From assembly GCA_047606825.1 (NCBI GenBank), contig JASGDY010000002.1, forward strand, positions 1 to 12,575: DNA of 12,575 nt, written 5' to 3'. This document shows positions 5,763 to 12,575 of the stretch, one piece after another. A program made the translations under genes and the position numbers. Under the pieces are notes generated by a model, which ran no database searches, had not been told where the DNA came from, and saw only the letters and a program-made list of their open reading frames with translations. This DNA comes from Rhizosphaericola sp047606825 (GTDB lineage Bacteria; Bacteroidota; Bacteroidia; Chitinophagales; Chitinophagaceae). Numbering within the stretch: the first letter of the stretch is position 1; every line of letters starts with the position of its first letter.

Positions 5763-7067
5763 TCAGTCATTGATGTCATATTCTTTGAGTTTTCGGTAGA
5801 GCGTTCTTTCGCTGATGCCAAGGTCGATGGCGGCGTCTTTTCTTTTGCCTCTGTGTTTTTTCAGGGCTTTGGTGATGAGTTCTTTTTCCTTGTCGATGAT
5901 GTTGAGTGTTTCTTCCACTTCTTCATGTTCGTGGAAATCGTTTTGCTGTGGCGTCAGCACGACAGGCTTTGGCGTGTCGTGGGGGACAAAGCCGCTGTCG
6001 TGTCGGGACGGCTCTACTGTCGCGACATAATTGCCGGATGGGAGTGCCTTGTTGTTTTCGTAAGGTCGGTTTTTGTCCACCTCGTTGAATATCGGCCTGT
6101 CGGAATAGGCAGAAGGTGTTGCGATGGAAGGGTTTTGCAAAACTTCCAGGAACATCTTCTTTAGCTCGTTGACATCTTTTTTCATGTCAAAAAACAGTTT
6201 GTAGAGGATTTCCCTTTCGTTGGCAAAGTCCGTGGCATTGGTGGTCTGTCCATTGTTGCGTGCGATGGCAGGAAGGTTGGAAACTTGTTTAAAAGGCAAG
6301 AAATGCTGCATCGTTTCCAGGTCGATTTCCTTTTTCTTGCTCAGTACGGAAATCTGTTCCGCAACGTTTTTCAGCTCGCGCACGTTGCCCGGCCAGGGAT
6401 AGTTGACGAGCCAGTTGCGGGCGTTGTCGTCGAGCTGCACGGGCGTGGTGTTGTAGCGTTCGGAAAAGTCCACCACAAATTTTCGGAACAGCAAAGGAAT
6501 GTCCTCCTTGCGGTCCCGCAACGCCGGCACGCGTATGGGTACCGTGCTGAGACGGAAATACAGGTCCTGGCGGAACTTTCCGACCTGTGTAAACTCGTAC
6601 AGGTCGCGGTTGGTCGCTGCGATGACACGCACGTCGGTTTTCTGGACCTTGGAGCTGCCCACGCGGATAAATTCGCCGGTTTCCAGTACGCGCAGCAGGC
6701 GCGCCTGTGTGCCCAGGGGCATCTCGCCGATTTCATCCAAAAAAATCGTACCGCCGTTGACCGTTTCAAAATAACCTTTGCGCGCGTCCACCGCACCGGT
6801 GAACGAACCTTTTTCATGCCCAAACAGTTCTGAATCGATTGTCCCTTCCGGAATCGCGCCACAGTTGACGGCGATGAAAGGGTTGTGTTTGCGTGCGGAC
6901 AAGGAATGTATGATTTGGGAAAATGCTTCCTTGCCGACGCCGCTTTCGCCGACAATCAGTACGCTGAGGTCGGTGGTCGCGACCTGCACGGCAACGTCCA
7001 GCGCATGGTTGAGTGCCTGTGCGTTGCCGATGATGCCGAAGCGGTTTTTTATTGATTGTAAATCCAT
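5763..7067 (-). CDS. Sigma-54-type AAA+ transcriptional regulator with Fis HTH
   Basis: This is an enhancer-binding ATPase of the type that activates RNA polymerase containing sigma-54. Of 434 residues, the AAA+ domain fills about 12-245: Walker A GESGVGKE (40-47), GSFTGA loop (87-92, the Ser variant of GAFTGA), Walker B GGTIFLDEIGE (105-115, with D111 E112), and FRQDLYFRL with arginine-finger candidates near 166-172, then YPWPGNVREL. A long polar linker (about 265-385) leads to a Fis-type helix-turn-helix at the C-terminus (RGKRKDAAIDLGISERTLYR). There is no receiver, GAF or PAS domain at the N-terminus, so it is probably not the partner of a histidine kinase; how it is controlled cannot be seen. 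It is first in the lptE-TPR-secG block. Which promoters it acts on is unknown, and no -24/-12 site is evident nearby. Confidence 0.9.
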   Translation of the reverse strand: MDLQSIKNRFGIIGNAQALNHALDVAVQVATTDLSVLIVGESGVGKEAFSQIIHSLSARKHNPFIAVNCGAIPEGTIDSELFGHEKGSFTGAVDARKGYFETVNGGTIFLDEIGEMPLGTQARLLRVLETGEFIRVGSSKVQKTDVRVIAATNRDLYEFTQVGKFRQDLYFRLSTVPIRVPALRDRKEDIPLLFRKFVVDFSERYNTTPVQLDDNARNWLVNYPWPGNVRELKNVAEQISVLSKKKEIDLETMQHFLPFKQVSNLPAIARNNGQTTNATDFANEREILYKLFFDMKKDVNELKKMFLEVLQNPSIATPSAYSDRPIFNEVDKNRPYENNKALPSGNYVATVEPSRHDSGFVPHDTPKPVVLTPQQNDFHEHEEVEETLNIIDKEKELITKALKKHRGKRKDAAIDLGISERTLYRKLKEYDIND

Positions 7068-7153
7068 TTATTAATTATAAATTGAGAATTATGATTTGAG
7101 ATGTAGCTGGTGGCTTATTTGTTTAAACTTATTATTGCCATCAAATTATAATG

Positions 7154-7370
7154 TACGCTGTATAAAAATATGCAATGCTCTAAGGCAATGGACACATAAC
7201 TAAGTAATGAAAACGTCCGCCGTCATTCCCACGTAGGCGGGAAGTATTCTCACCGAGAGTATCCGATATAGGGATACATGAGATTAGCTTCGATGAACTA
7301 AAGTTTCCCGCCTACGCGGGAATGACGGTAAGGTGTGCACTTTATTCATTGCATATTTTTATTCTGCGTA
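7154..7370. mobile_element. Composite inverted-repeat (MITE/REP-like) element
   Basis: Two nested inverted repeats are visible. The outer arms 7154-7177 and 7347-7370 match at 22 of 24 bases (TACGCWGWATAAAAATATGC…). The inner arms 7220-7243 and 7305-7328 match at 23 of 24 bases and contain ATTCCC-N8-GGGAA cores, each itself an imperfect palindrome of the kind called dRS3 or REP in other bacteria. The 61-base centre holds a further small stem, GTATCC / GGATAC (7259-7277). The two repeat pairs do not share a centre (7262 and 7274), so this is a composite. There is no coding capacity. The rest of 7068-7409 is AT-rich spacer in which I see nothing else. Confidence 0.72.
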
Positions 7371-7409
7371 GAGTATCATTAAAGAAAATTTAAACGACGT
7401 ATTTTTATT

Positions 7410-7725
7410 TCAAGCTGCATATATCGGAGTTAAATCCTTTTTAATCGACTGAATAAAATAGGGATTGGTAATGCGTCTATCCATACCAAGTCCACCTTTC
7501 GTTGTAGAATATTTTCCAACTGAAACAATAATTCCAGATAATCGGTTTTTTTCCCATTTCCATGTTTTCGACTTTGTCGTCAAACCGAAAAAGAAAATCA
7601 ATGTTGCTTGCGTCGTTGTAACCTGTTTCACGCGCTGCACTTCCAAAAAGATACAATTTACTGACAGACAGGTCTTTGCAGACTTGCCGTGATGCTTCCA
7701 TATTGTCTTTTATTTCCGTTATCAT
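7410..7725 (-). pseudogene. Decayed MntA-type nucleotidyltransferase
   Basis: Joined across frames this is a 105-residue minimal nucleotidyltransferase. The first frame (start 7725) shows LYLFGSAARETGYNDASNIDF, the GS...DxD site of the family. The middle (DYLELLFQLENILQRKVDLV) and the end (DRRITNPYFIQSIKK…IYAA, stop 7410-7412) lie in two other frames. Two single-base losses explain this: one in the homopolymer at 7546-7552 (A7 on the coding strand, where A8 would keep the frame) and one near 7482-7490. The first acid of the DxD motif is Asn41 in place of Asp, which also points to loss of function. Proteins of this type usually serve as the MntA antitoxin beside a HEPN (HepT) toxin or as a lone gene; no HEPN gene is present here. 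The gene begins 13 bases after the miaB stop, on the same strand. Confidence 0.78.
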
Positions 7726-7738
7726 CGTTTAAGATTTT

Positions 7739-9166
7739 TTACCGCACAATTTCGCCCAGCAACGTCGCCTGTGTGCAATTGGTCACTTTGACTTGGCAAT
7801 AGCTTCCGGGGCGGAGCGAGTGGTCGTTGTTTTTGGGAAATACGATTGTTTTGTTCTGGGAGTTGCGGCCTTTCCATTCCAGGTTGTTTTTCTTGCTTTC
7901 GCCTTCGATGAGCACTTCAAAGGTTTTGCCGAGGTCGCGTTCGTTGCTTTCGAGTGAAAGCTTGTTTTGCAGGTCCACGATTTCGGCGAGGCGTCTTTTT
8001 TTTGTTGCTTCCGGGATGTCGTCTACGTAGCGACGTGCTGCCAGAGTGCCGGGGCGCTCGCTGTAGAAAAACATATAACTCATGTCATATTGGCTATAAG
8101 CCATCAGGCTGAGGGTGTCTAAGTGGTCTTCCTCCGTTTCGGTGCAGAAGCCGGCGATGATGTCCGAACTGATACCGCAGTCAGGGACGATTTTCTTGAT
8201 TTGGTCTACTTTGGCTCTGTACCAGTCGCGCGTGTAAGTCCTGTTCATCAACTGTAATATGCGTGTGCTGCCGCTTTGCAAAGGCAGGTGGATGTAACGG
8301 CAGATGTTGGGATATTTTACCATGGAATAGAGTACGTCGTCCGTAATGTCCTTGGGATGCGAAGTGCTGAACCGCACCCGCAGTTGGGGACTTACCTCCG
8401 CGACCATTTCCAGTAATTGTGCAAATGTGACGTGCGCGTCGTTGGTATTGGCGGTGTAGTAATAACTGTCCACGTTTTGTCCCAAAAGGGTTACTTCGCG
8501 GTAGCCTTGTTCATATAAATCTTTGGCTTCCTGCACTATGGAGGCCGCGTCGCGGCTGCGTTCGCGACCGCGTGTGAAAGGTACGACGCAGAAGCTGCAC
8601 ATGTTGTTGCAGCCGCGCATGATGGAGATAAACGCCGATACGCCGTTGGTGTTGAGGCGCACGGGCGCGATGTCCGAATAGGTCTCCTCGCGGCTGAGTA
8701 GGACGTTTACGCCTTTCTGTCCGGTTTCCGCTTCCGTTATCAGTTGTGGAAGGGAGCGGTAGGCGTCGGGACCGATGACGATGTCCACGAGTTTTTCCTC
8801 TTCGAGGAATTTGGATTTGAGGCGTTCCGCCATGCAGCCGAGTACGCCGACGAGCATGCCCGGCTTTTCGCGCTTCATCTTGCGGAACTCGGTCAGGCGT
8901 TTGCGGACGGTCTGCTCGGCTTTTTCGCGGATAGAGCAGGTGTTGATGAAGATAAGGTCGGCCTCTTCCGTGTTGCGTGTCGCGCCAAACCCCTCGTTGT
9001 TAAGTATGGATGCGACGATTTCGCTGTCGCTGAAGTTCATCGCACAGCCGTAGCTTTCTATGTAGAACCTTTTCTTATATCGGTTGGGGTCCACGTCAAA
9101 CGGACTGTAAGCTTCGCCCTGTCTGGTTTCGTCTATTTTTTTTGCCTGTAATTCCAGCGTCTCCAT
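7739..9166 (-). CDS. miaB: tRNA-2-methylthio-N6-dimethylallyladenosine synthase MiaB
   Basis: MiaB is a radical-SAM methylthiotransferase that converts i6A37 of certain tRNAs to ms2i6A37, using two [4Fe-4S] clusters. From M at 9166 (METLELQAKK) the protein has 475 residues. The N-terminal domain has its three cluster cysteines at C41 (YGCAMN), C77 (NTCSIREKAEQ) and C111 (GVLGCMAER). The radical-SAM motif MRGCNNMCSFCVVPFTRGRE gives C186, C190 and C193. RFSTSHP, HLPLQSGS and SSDIIAGFCTETEEDH follow, and a TRAM-type RNA-binding segment ends the protein. The NTCSIREKAEQ and VVPFTRGRERSR blocks favour MiaB over MtaB or RimO. The frame is open up to 9241, but that extension runs through an inverted repeat and lacks family similarity, so 9166 is preferred. 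Confidence 0.95.
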   Translation of the reverse strand: METLELQAKKIDETRQGEAYSPFDVDPNRYKKRFYIESYGCAMNFSDSEIVASILNNEGFGATRNTEEADLIFINTCSIREKAEQTVRKRLTEFRKMKREKPGMLVGVLGCMAERLKSKFLEEEKLVDIVIGPDAYRSLPQLITEAETGQKGVNVLLSREETYSDIAPVRLNTNGVSAFISIMRGCNNMCSFCVVPFTRGRERSRDAASIVQEAKDLYEQGYREVTLLGQNVDSYYYTANTNDAHVTFAQLLEMVAEVSPQLRVRFSTSHPKDITDDVLYSMVKYPNICRYIHLPLQSGSTRILQLMNRTYTRDWYRAKVDQIKKIVPDCGISSDIIAGFCTETEEDHLDTLSLMAYSQYDMSYMFFYSERPGTLAARRYVDDIPEATKKRRLAEIVDLQNKLSLESNERDLGKTFEVLIEGESKKNNLEWKGRNSQNKTIVFPKNNDHSLRPGSYCQVKVTNCTQATLLGEIVR

Positions 9167-9224
9167 GCCACATATTTTAAGTTGCAAAACGATGTCATCA
9201 ATATAATGTTCCAGTATGGTTGCG

Positions 9225-9270
9225 GGTGATAACACCAGCAACGGCGGTCGCCGATATGGATGTTATCACC
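9225..9270. promoter_or_regulatory. Inverted repeat between miaB and DUF3078 gene
   Basis: GGTGATAACA (9225-9234) and TGTTATCACC (9261-9270) are perfect 10-base inverted repeats. Centred between them is a second stem, CGGCG-GT-CGCCG (9242-9253). On RNA this could fold as a long stem-loop in the miaB leader; on DNA it could be a dimer-bound operator between divergent genes. Neither is proven. Confidence 0.45.
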
Positions 9271-9298
9271 AACATTTTTAGTCAATGACATTAAGGTG

Positions 9299-9306
9299 CA
9301 AAAATA
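9299..9306 (-). promoter_or_regulatory. Candidate miaB promoter (-7 box)
   Basis: The minus strand reads TATTTTTG, matching TAnnTTTG. A TTTG lies upstream at a spacing shorter than usual. Transcription from here would place the inverted repeat at 9225-9270 in the miaB leader and give about 125 untranslated bases. AT-rich DNA makes chance matches likely. Confidence 0.3.
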
Positions 9307-9369
9307 AAGAAATTAAGGACAAATGCCAGATTGGCAGAGAGTTAACATTATTTTCCCAATCTGCGCTTC

Positions 9370-9377
9370 TATATTTG
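9370..9377 (+). promoter_or_regulatory. Candidate promoter of the DUF3078 gene (-7 box)
   Basis: TATATTTG matches the Bacteroidota -7 consensus TAnnTTTG and lies 33 bases before the preferred start codon at 9411. No clear TTTG was found at the -33 position. The placement argues against the longer frame that starts at 9285, since that start lies upstream of the box. Confidence 0.55.
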
Positions 9378-9410
9378 TACAGTCAATCGAAAAAACAGAG
9401 AAGTCACAGG

Positions 9411-10391
9411 ATGCGTCAACGAGTCGTTTTATTTATTGTTTGTCTTTTGTTGGTTAGCGGGATTGTCGTGCACGCGCAGGATAGCATTCCTGCAAGGGCT
9501 TTGCAGTCCCAGATTTTTCGGACCATTACCAAAGACGACAAGGATACTGTCAAATGGAAGTGGAAATTAGGAGGTACTTCGACCCTTAACCTTTCGCAAA
9601 CGTCACTGAGCAACTGGTCGGCGGGTGGGGAAAACTTTTCGATGTCCTTACGGGCTACCCAGAACCTGTACCTGTTCCATAAGGCGGGACGCCATACCTG
9701 GGACAACAACCTGGACTGGCGGTTTGGGTATCTTCAGACTACTTCGCTGGGTGGACAGAAAAATGATGATTATTTTGACTTTGTCTCCAAGTATGGTTTG
9801 CAGATTGATTCTTCCCAGAAGTGGTATGCCTCTATTTTATTTAATCCGCAGACGCAGTTGTTTGACGGACGTACCTATTATACGAAGGACAGCAGTATTC
9901 TGGCATCATCGTTTCTCTCTCCTGCCTACATTACATTGGCAATTGGTATTGATTACAAACCTTTTCCCAAAAAGAATTTTTCGGTTTTCTTTTCCCCGAT
10001 TACGAGCCGCACGACCTTGGTCATGAACCGTAAACTGGCCGCGCAGGCCAAGTTTGGCGTAGAGGCCTACCATCGTTATCTCGAGCAGTTCGGCGCATTC
10101 AGTATGATTTCGTTTACTGGTACCATTATGAAAAATGTCGATTACACGGGTAGGCTCAATCTTTTTGCCAACTATCTGGAACATCCCCAAAACGTCACTT
10201 TTTATACGACCAACACGCTCAATTTTAAAATCAACAAGCTCTTAACGGCCAACTATACCCTCAACCTTATATACGACGACGACATACAGATTACGCAATC
10301 CGATGGTACCACCCATCCTGCTTTGCAGGTCATGAGTGCCATCGGTATCGGCTTTTCCCTCCCATACAAACCTACCTATGTCAAAATCTAA
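9411..10391 (+). CDS. DUF3078 outer-membrane protein
   Basis: The 326-residue protein starts with a clear signal peptide (MRQRVVLFIVCLLLVSGIVV, cleavage after about HAQ). The body begins with KWKWKLGGTSTLNLSQTSLSNWSAGGENFSMSL, shown here as its two key parts: W.LGG....LNLSQ and LSNWSAGG.N. These are the marks of DUF3078, a family of uncharacterised Bacteroidota proteins. The rest alternates aromatic and polar residues in short strands (WYASILFNPQ, YITLAIGIDYKP, NVDYTGRLNLFANY), as in an outer-membrane beta-barrel, and ends with GIGFSLPYKPTYVKI. No enzymatic motif is visible. It is the only intact plus-strand gene in the window, divergent from miaB and convergent with pyrG, and appears to be transcribed alone. 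The frame is open upstream to 9285, but the signal peptide and the promoter box decide for 9411. Confidence 0.85.
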   Translation: MRQRVVLFIVCLLLVSGIVVHAQDSIPARALQSQIFRTITKDDKDTVKWKWKLGGTSTLNLSQTSLSNWSAGGENFSMSLRATQNLYLFHKAGRHTWDNNLDWRFGYLQTTSLGGQKNDDYFDFVSKYGLQIDSSQKWYASILFNPQTQLFDGRTYYTKDSSILASSFLSPAYITLAIGIDYKPFPKKNFSVFFSPITSRTTLVMNRKLAAQAKFGVEAYHRYLEQFGAFSMISFTGTIMKNVDYTGRLNLFANYLEHPQNVTFYTTNTLNFKINKLLTANYTLNLIYDDDIQITQSDGTTHPALQVMSAIGIGFSLPYKPTYVKI

Positions 10392-10472
10392 CTAGGCGGA
10401 AAAAAGGTATCTGAAAGCTTTTTCAAAGTACTGCACCCTGTCAAAAATGCAGTCGTCCAGTGACCAACTTAG

Positions 10473-10512
10473 AAAAAGCGGCGGCCTCAGTGGAAGCTGC
10501 GCCGCCTTTTTT
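10473..10512. terminator. Bidirectional terminator between DUF3078 gene and pyrG
   Basis: GGCGGC (10480-10485) pairs with GCCGCC (10501-10506). Six T follow on the plus strand and a run of five A precedes it, which becomes a T-run on the minus strand. It can end both convergent transcripts. It lies four bases from the pyrG stop codon. Confidence 0.78.
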
Positions 10513-10515
10513 GGG

Positions 10516-12165
10516 TTATTTTCCCGTGTTTGCCGCCATTTTATTGGAAACCAAATGTTCGCGGTATTCGTTGGCGGCTTTGATGAAGCCGACGAATAAG
10601 GGTGCGGGGGCTTCCACGGTGCTTTTCAGTTCGGGATGGAACTGTACGCCGATGAAGAACGGATGGACGTGGGAGGGTAGTTCCACTATTTCCACGAGGC
10701 CGGAGTCTGAGTTGGTGCCGCTGGCAAGCATACCCGCATCTTCGAATTGTTGCAGATAATCGTTGTTAAATTCGTAACGGTGGCGGTGGCGTTCCGATAT
10801 TTGCTTCGTGCCATAGATTTTTTCCGCTAAAGTCCCTGGAACAATATCGCATGAGTATGCCCCGAGACGCATGGTGCCGCCCATCATCTTGATTTTTTTC
10901 TGTTCTTCCATGAGGTTGATGACTGGGAATGCGACTTCCGAGTCCATTTCAATGGAATGTGCGTTTTTCAGACCCAGTACGTCACGTGCATATTCTATGA
11001 CAGCCATCTGCATACCTAGACAGATGCCGAAGAACGGCAGTTTGTTTTCGCGGGCGTATTTGATAGCGGCGATTTTCCCTTCCGTTCCGCGTTGTCCAAA
11101 ACCCGGGGCGACCAATATGCCGTCCAGTCCGCGCATTTTTTCCAATACGTTTTCCGGTGTGAGGTATTCGCTGTGGATATTGACGACCTGCACTTTTACT
11201 TCATTGACAGCGCCGGCGTGGATAAAGCTTTCCAATATGGACTTGTAGGCATCCTGTAGCTCGATGTATTTGCCGACGAGGCCGATGGTGACTTGGCTTT
11301 TGGGGTATTTTAGTTTGTCGAGGAAACCTTTCCATTTGTCCAGTATCGGTTCGGCATAACCTGTTATTTCCAGTTTTCTCAATGTGATGACGTCGAGTTT
11401 TTCACGGAGCATCATCAATGGCACTTCATAGATTGTGGTGGCGTCCATGGATTCTATGACGGCTTCCATTTTAACGTTGCAGAACTGTGCGATTTTGCGG
11501 CGGATGTCGTTGTTGAGCGGTTCTTCGGTACGGCAGACGATGATGTCGGGATGTACGCCGTTTTCGCTCATCATGCGCACGCTGTGCTGGGTGGGTTTGG
11601 TTTTGAGTTCCTTGGCGGCGCGTAGGTAGGGGACCAGCGTGAGGTGTATGACGCACACGTCTTCCTCTGGCAGTTCCCATTGCAGTTGGCGCACGGCTTC
11701 CACGAAAGGCAGACTTTCTATATCGCCGATGGTACCACCGATTTCGGTGATGACGATGTCGTATGTGTCGTCTTTTCCCAATAAGAGCATACGGTTTTTG
11801 ATTTCGTCCGTGATATGCGGGACGACCTGCACCGTCTTACCCAAAAAAGCACCTTCGCGTTCCTTGTTGATGACTGTCTGATAGATTCTGCCAGTGGTGA
11901 CGTTGTTGGCCTGGGAAGTGTGGATGTTGAGGAAGCGTTCGTAGTGGCCGAGGTCGAGGTCGGTTTCCGCACCGTCTTCGGTTACGTAACATTCACCGTG
12001 TTCATAAGGATTCAGCGTACCCGGGTCAACGTTGATATACGGGTCAAATTTTTGGATGGTCGCTTTAAAGCCTCTTGCCTGCAAGAGCTTTGCTAGCGAT
12101 GCCGCCACAATACCTTTTCCCAAACTACTTGTCACGCCTCCGGTAACAAAAACATATTTTGCCAT
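10516..12165 (-). CDS. pyrG: CTP synthase
   Basis: CTP synthase aminates UTP to CTP with ATP and glutamine, the last step of pyrimidine nucleotide synthesis. The 549-residue protein has both domains. The N-terminal synthetase part begins MAKYVFVTGGVTSSLGKGIV (P-loop) and shows KFDPYINVDPGT, HGECYVTEDGAETDLDLGHYERF and EIGGTIGDIE. The C-terminal glutaminase has the nucleophile C382 in GICLGMQ and the H510/E512 pair in GVQFHPE, with GFGQRG forming the oxyanion region. All key residues are present and the length is normal, so the enzyme should be active. The start at 12165 begins directly with the conserved N-terminus. The gene is convergent with the DUF3078 gene and shares its terminator. A hairpin followed by a U-run lies in its leader. 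Confidence 0.97.
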   Translation of the reverse strand: MAKYVFVTGGVTSSLGKGIVAASLAKLLQARGFKATIQKFDPYINVDPGTLNPYEHGECYVTEDGAETDLDLGHYERFLNIHTSQANNVTTGRIYQTVINKEREGAFLGKTVQVVPHITDEIKNRMLLLGKDDTYDIVITEIGGTIGDIESLPFVEAVRQLQWELPEEDVCVIHLTLVPYLRAAKELKTKPTQHSVRMMSENGVHPDIIVCRTEEPLNNDIRRKIAQFCNVKMEAVIESMDATTIYEVPLMMLREKLDVITLRKLEITGYAEPILDKWKGFLDKLKYPKSQVTIGLVGKYIELQDAYKSILESFIHAGAVNEVKVQVVNIHSEYLTPENVLEKMRGLDGILVAPGFGQRGTEGKIAAIKYARENKLPFFGICLGMQMAVIEYARDVLGLKNAHSIEMDSEVAFPVINLMEEQKKIKMMGGTMRLGAYSCDIVPGTLAEKIYGTKQISERHRHRYEFNNDYLQQFEDAGMLASGTNSDSGLVEIVELPSHVHPFFIGVQFHPELKSTVEAPAPLFVGFIKAANEYREHLVSNKMAANTGK

Positions 12166-12177
12166 AAATATTAAAAT

Positions 12178-12212
12178 AAAAAATCCCAGCTTTCCACAGA
12201 TTCCGTGAAAGC
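12178..12212 (-). promoter_or_regulatory. Hairpin with U-run in pyrG leader (possible attenuator)
   Basis: On the minus strand GCTTTCAC (12212-12205) pairs with GTGGAAAGC (12197-12189) with one bulged base. Four bases later comes ATTTTTTATTTT, about 10-20 bases before the pyrG start codon. It resembles an intrinsic terminator placed in a leader. Control of pyrG by leader attenuation is known in Firmicutes; here it is only a structural suggestion. Confidence 0.35.
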
Positions 12213-12299
12213 AAAGGAATAACCATAAATTTTAAAAAAATGCTGACCTGCAGCCGTTGAACTACACTGGATATGTTCGGTTGCGCTTGAGAGGTCGTG

Positions 12300-12307
12300 C
12301 AAAACTA
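12300..12307 (-). promoter_or_regulatory. Candidate pyrG promoter (-7 box)
   Basis: The minus strand reads TAGTTTTG, matching TAnnTTTG, with a TTTG about 16 bases upstream. It would give a leader of roughly 130 bases that includes the hairpin at 12178-12212. This is a motif match only. Confidence 0.3.
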
Positions 12308-12395
12308 AATGAATTTCAAATCCCAAAAAAATCGAAGGGTCAGATATTTATAATTGTTAACTTGCTTGCCTTGGGTCGTTGCAGGTTACAGGTTA

Positions 12396-12575
12396 CTGGT
12401 TACAAGTTTCATGTTATGTTTTGTAAGGGATAAAATAGCGGATTTGATAAGTCATTGTTGCGCCTCACCCCCGACCCCTCTCACTTGGGAGAGGGGTCGG
12501 GGGTGAGGCGCAGCAATGACTTATCAAATCCGCTATTTTATCCCTTACAAAACATAACATGAAACTTGTAACCAG
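12396..12575. repeat. Near-perfect 180-bp palindrome, cut by the window end
   Basis: Bases 12396-12485 are the reverse complement of 12486-12575 except at the centre (ACTTGG) and at one more pair (T12458 against G12513). The outer 60 bases of each arm are AT-rich; the inner part (about 12459-12512) is GC-rich, with CCTCACCCCCGACCCC and its complement, a pattern like a widespread extragenic palindrome. The right arm ends exactly at the last base of the window, so the true palindrome may be longer. The left flank has three close copies of GGTTAC (12384-12402). No gene is visible between pyrG and the window end. Confidence 0.9.

Noticed and set aside
6371..6955. 194-codon minus-strand frame inside the regulator gene
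   Set aside because: It overlaps the AAA+ domain in another frame, is rich in Arg/Ser/Ala/Cys without motifs, and the real frame carries intact Walker motifs.
7220..7328. CRISPR-like repeat pair
   Set aside because: There are only two units, in inverted and not direct orientation, with no spacer series and no cas gene.
9285..9410. Upstream in-frame extension of the DUF3078 protein
   Set aside because: It would put 42 residues before an obvious signal peptide and its start lies upstream of the candidate promoter box.
12247..12280. tRNA-like piece on the minus strand (GTGTAGTTCAACGG, as in some D-arms)
   Set aside because: No anticodon arm, T-arm or acceptor stem could be fitted around it, so it is at best a fragment and probably chance.

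Overview
The window looks like a chromosomal piece of a Bacteroidota bacterium, most likely Bacteroidales. Three things suggest this. The gene block miaB / sigma-54-type regulator / LptE-like lipoprotein / acidic TPR-like protein / secG is, from memory of the group, a Bacteroidales arrangement. There is a DUF3078 outer-membrane protein, a family I associate with Bacteroidota. A TAnnTTTG-type -7 promoter box lies just upstream of that gene. Shine-Dalgarno sites are weak or absent. No rRNA, tRNA or CRISPR array was found.

Layout. Positions 1-1310 are mobile-element debris: the 3' end of an IS1-like transposase (1-120, +), a convergent frameshifted IS5-type transposase (113-887, -), a short orphan reading-frame tail, a duplicated IS-end-like motif, a perfect 24-bp hairpin and a REP-like stem-loop. 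Positions 1311-3488 hold a YihY/BrkB membrane protein and the transglycosylase mltG, both on the minus strand, separated by a small repeat element. Positions 3701-7067 form a probable minus-strand operon (AAA+/Fis regulator, lptE-like, TPR-like, secG) closed by a good intrinsic terminator. Positions 7068-7738 hold a composite inverted-repeat (MITE/REP-like) element and a decayed MntA-type nucleotidyltransferase, lying between the regulator and miaB. miaB (-) and the DUF3078 gene (+) diverge at 9167-9410. A bidirectional terminator separates DUF3078 from the convergent pyrG (10516-12165, -). The right edge, 12396-12575, is one arm-to-arm palindrome of about 180 bp cut by the window end.

How it works together. 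The intact genes are housekeeping and cell-envelope functions: LPS export (LptE), protein export (SecG), peptidoglycan processing (MltG), outer membrane (DUF3078), tRNA modification (MiaB) and CTP synthesis (PyrG). The accessory material is repeats, IS remnants and one dead toxin-antitoxin-type gene. I found no convincing new multi-gene system. The most interesting structures are the repeats: the terminal palindrome, the nested inverted repeat at 7154-7370 with a 16-bp exact relative at 2330, and the hairpins in the miaB and pyrG leaders. Both window edges are repetitive, which would fit a contig broken at repeats.
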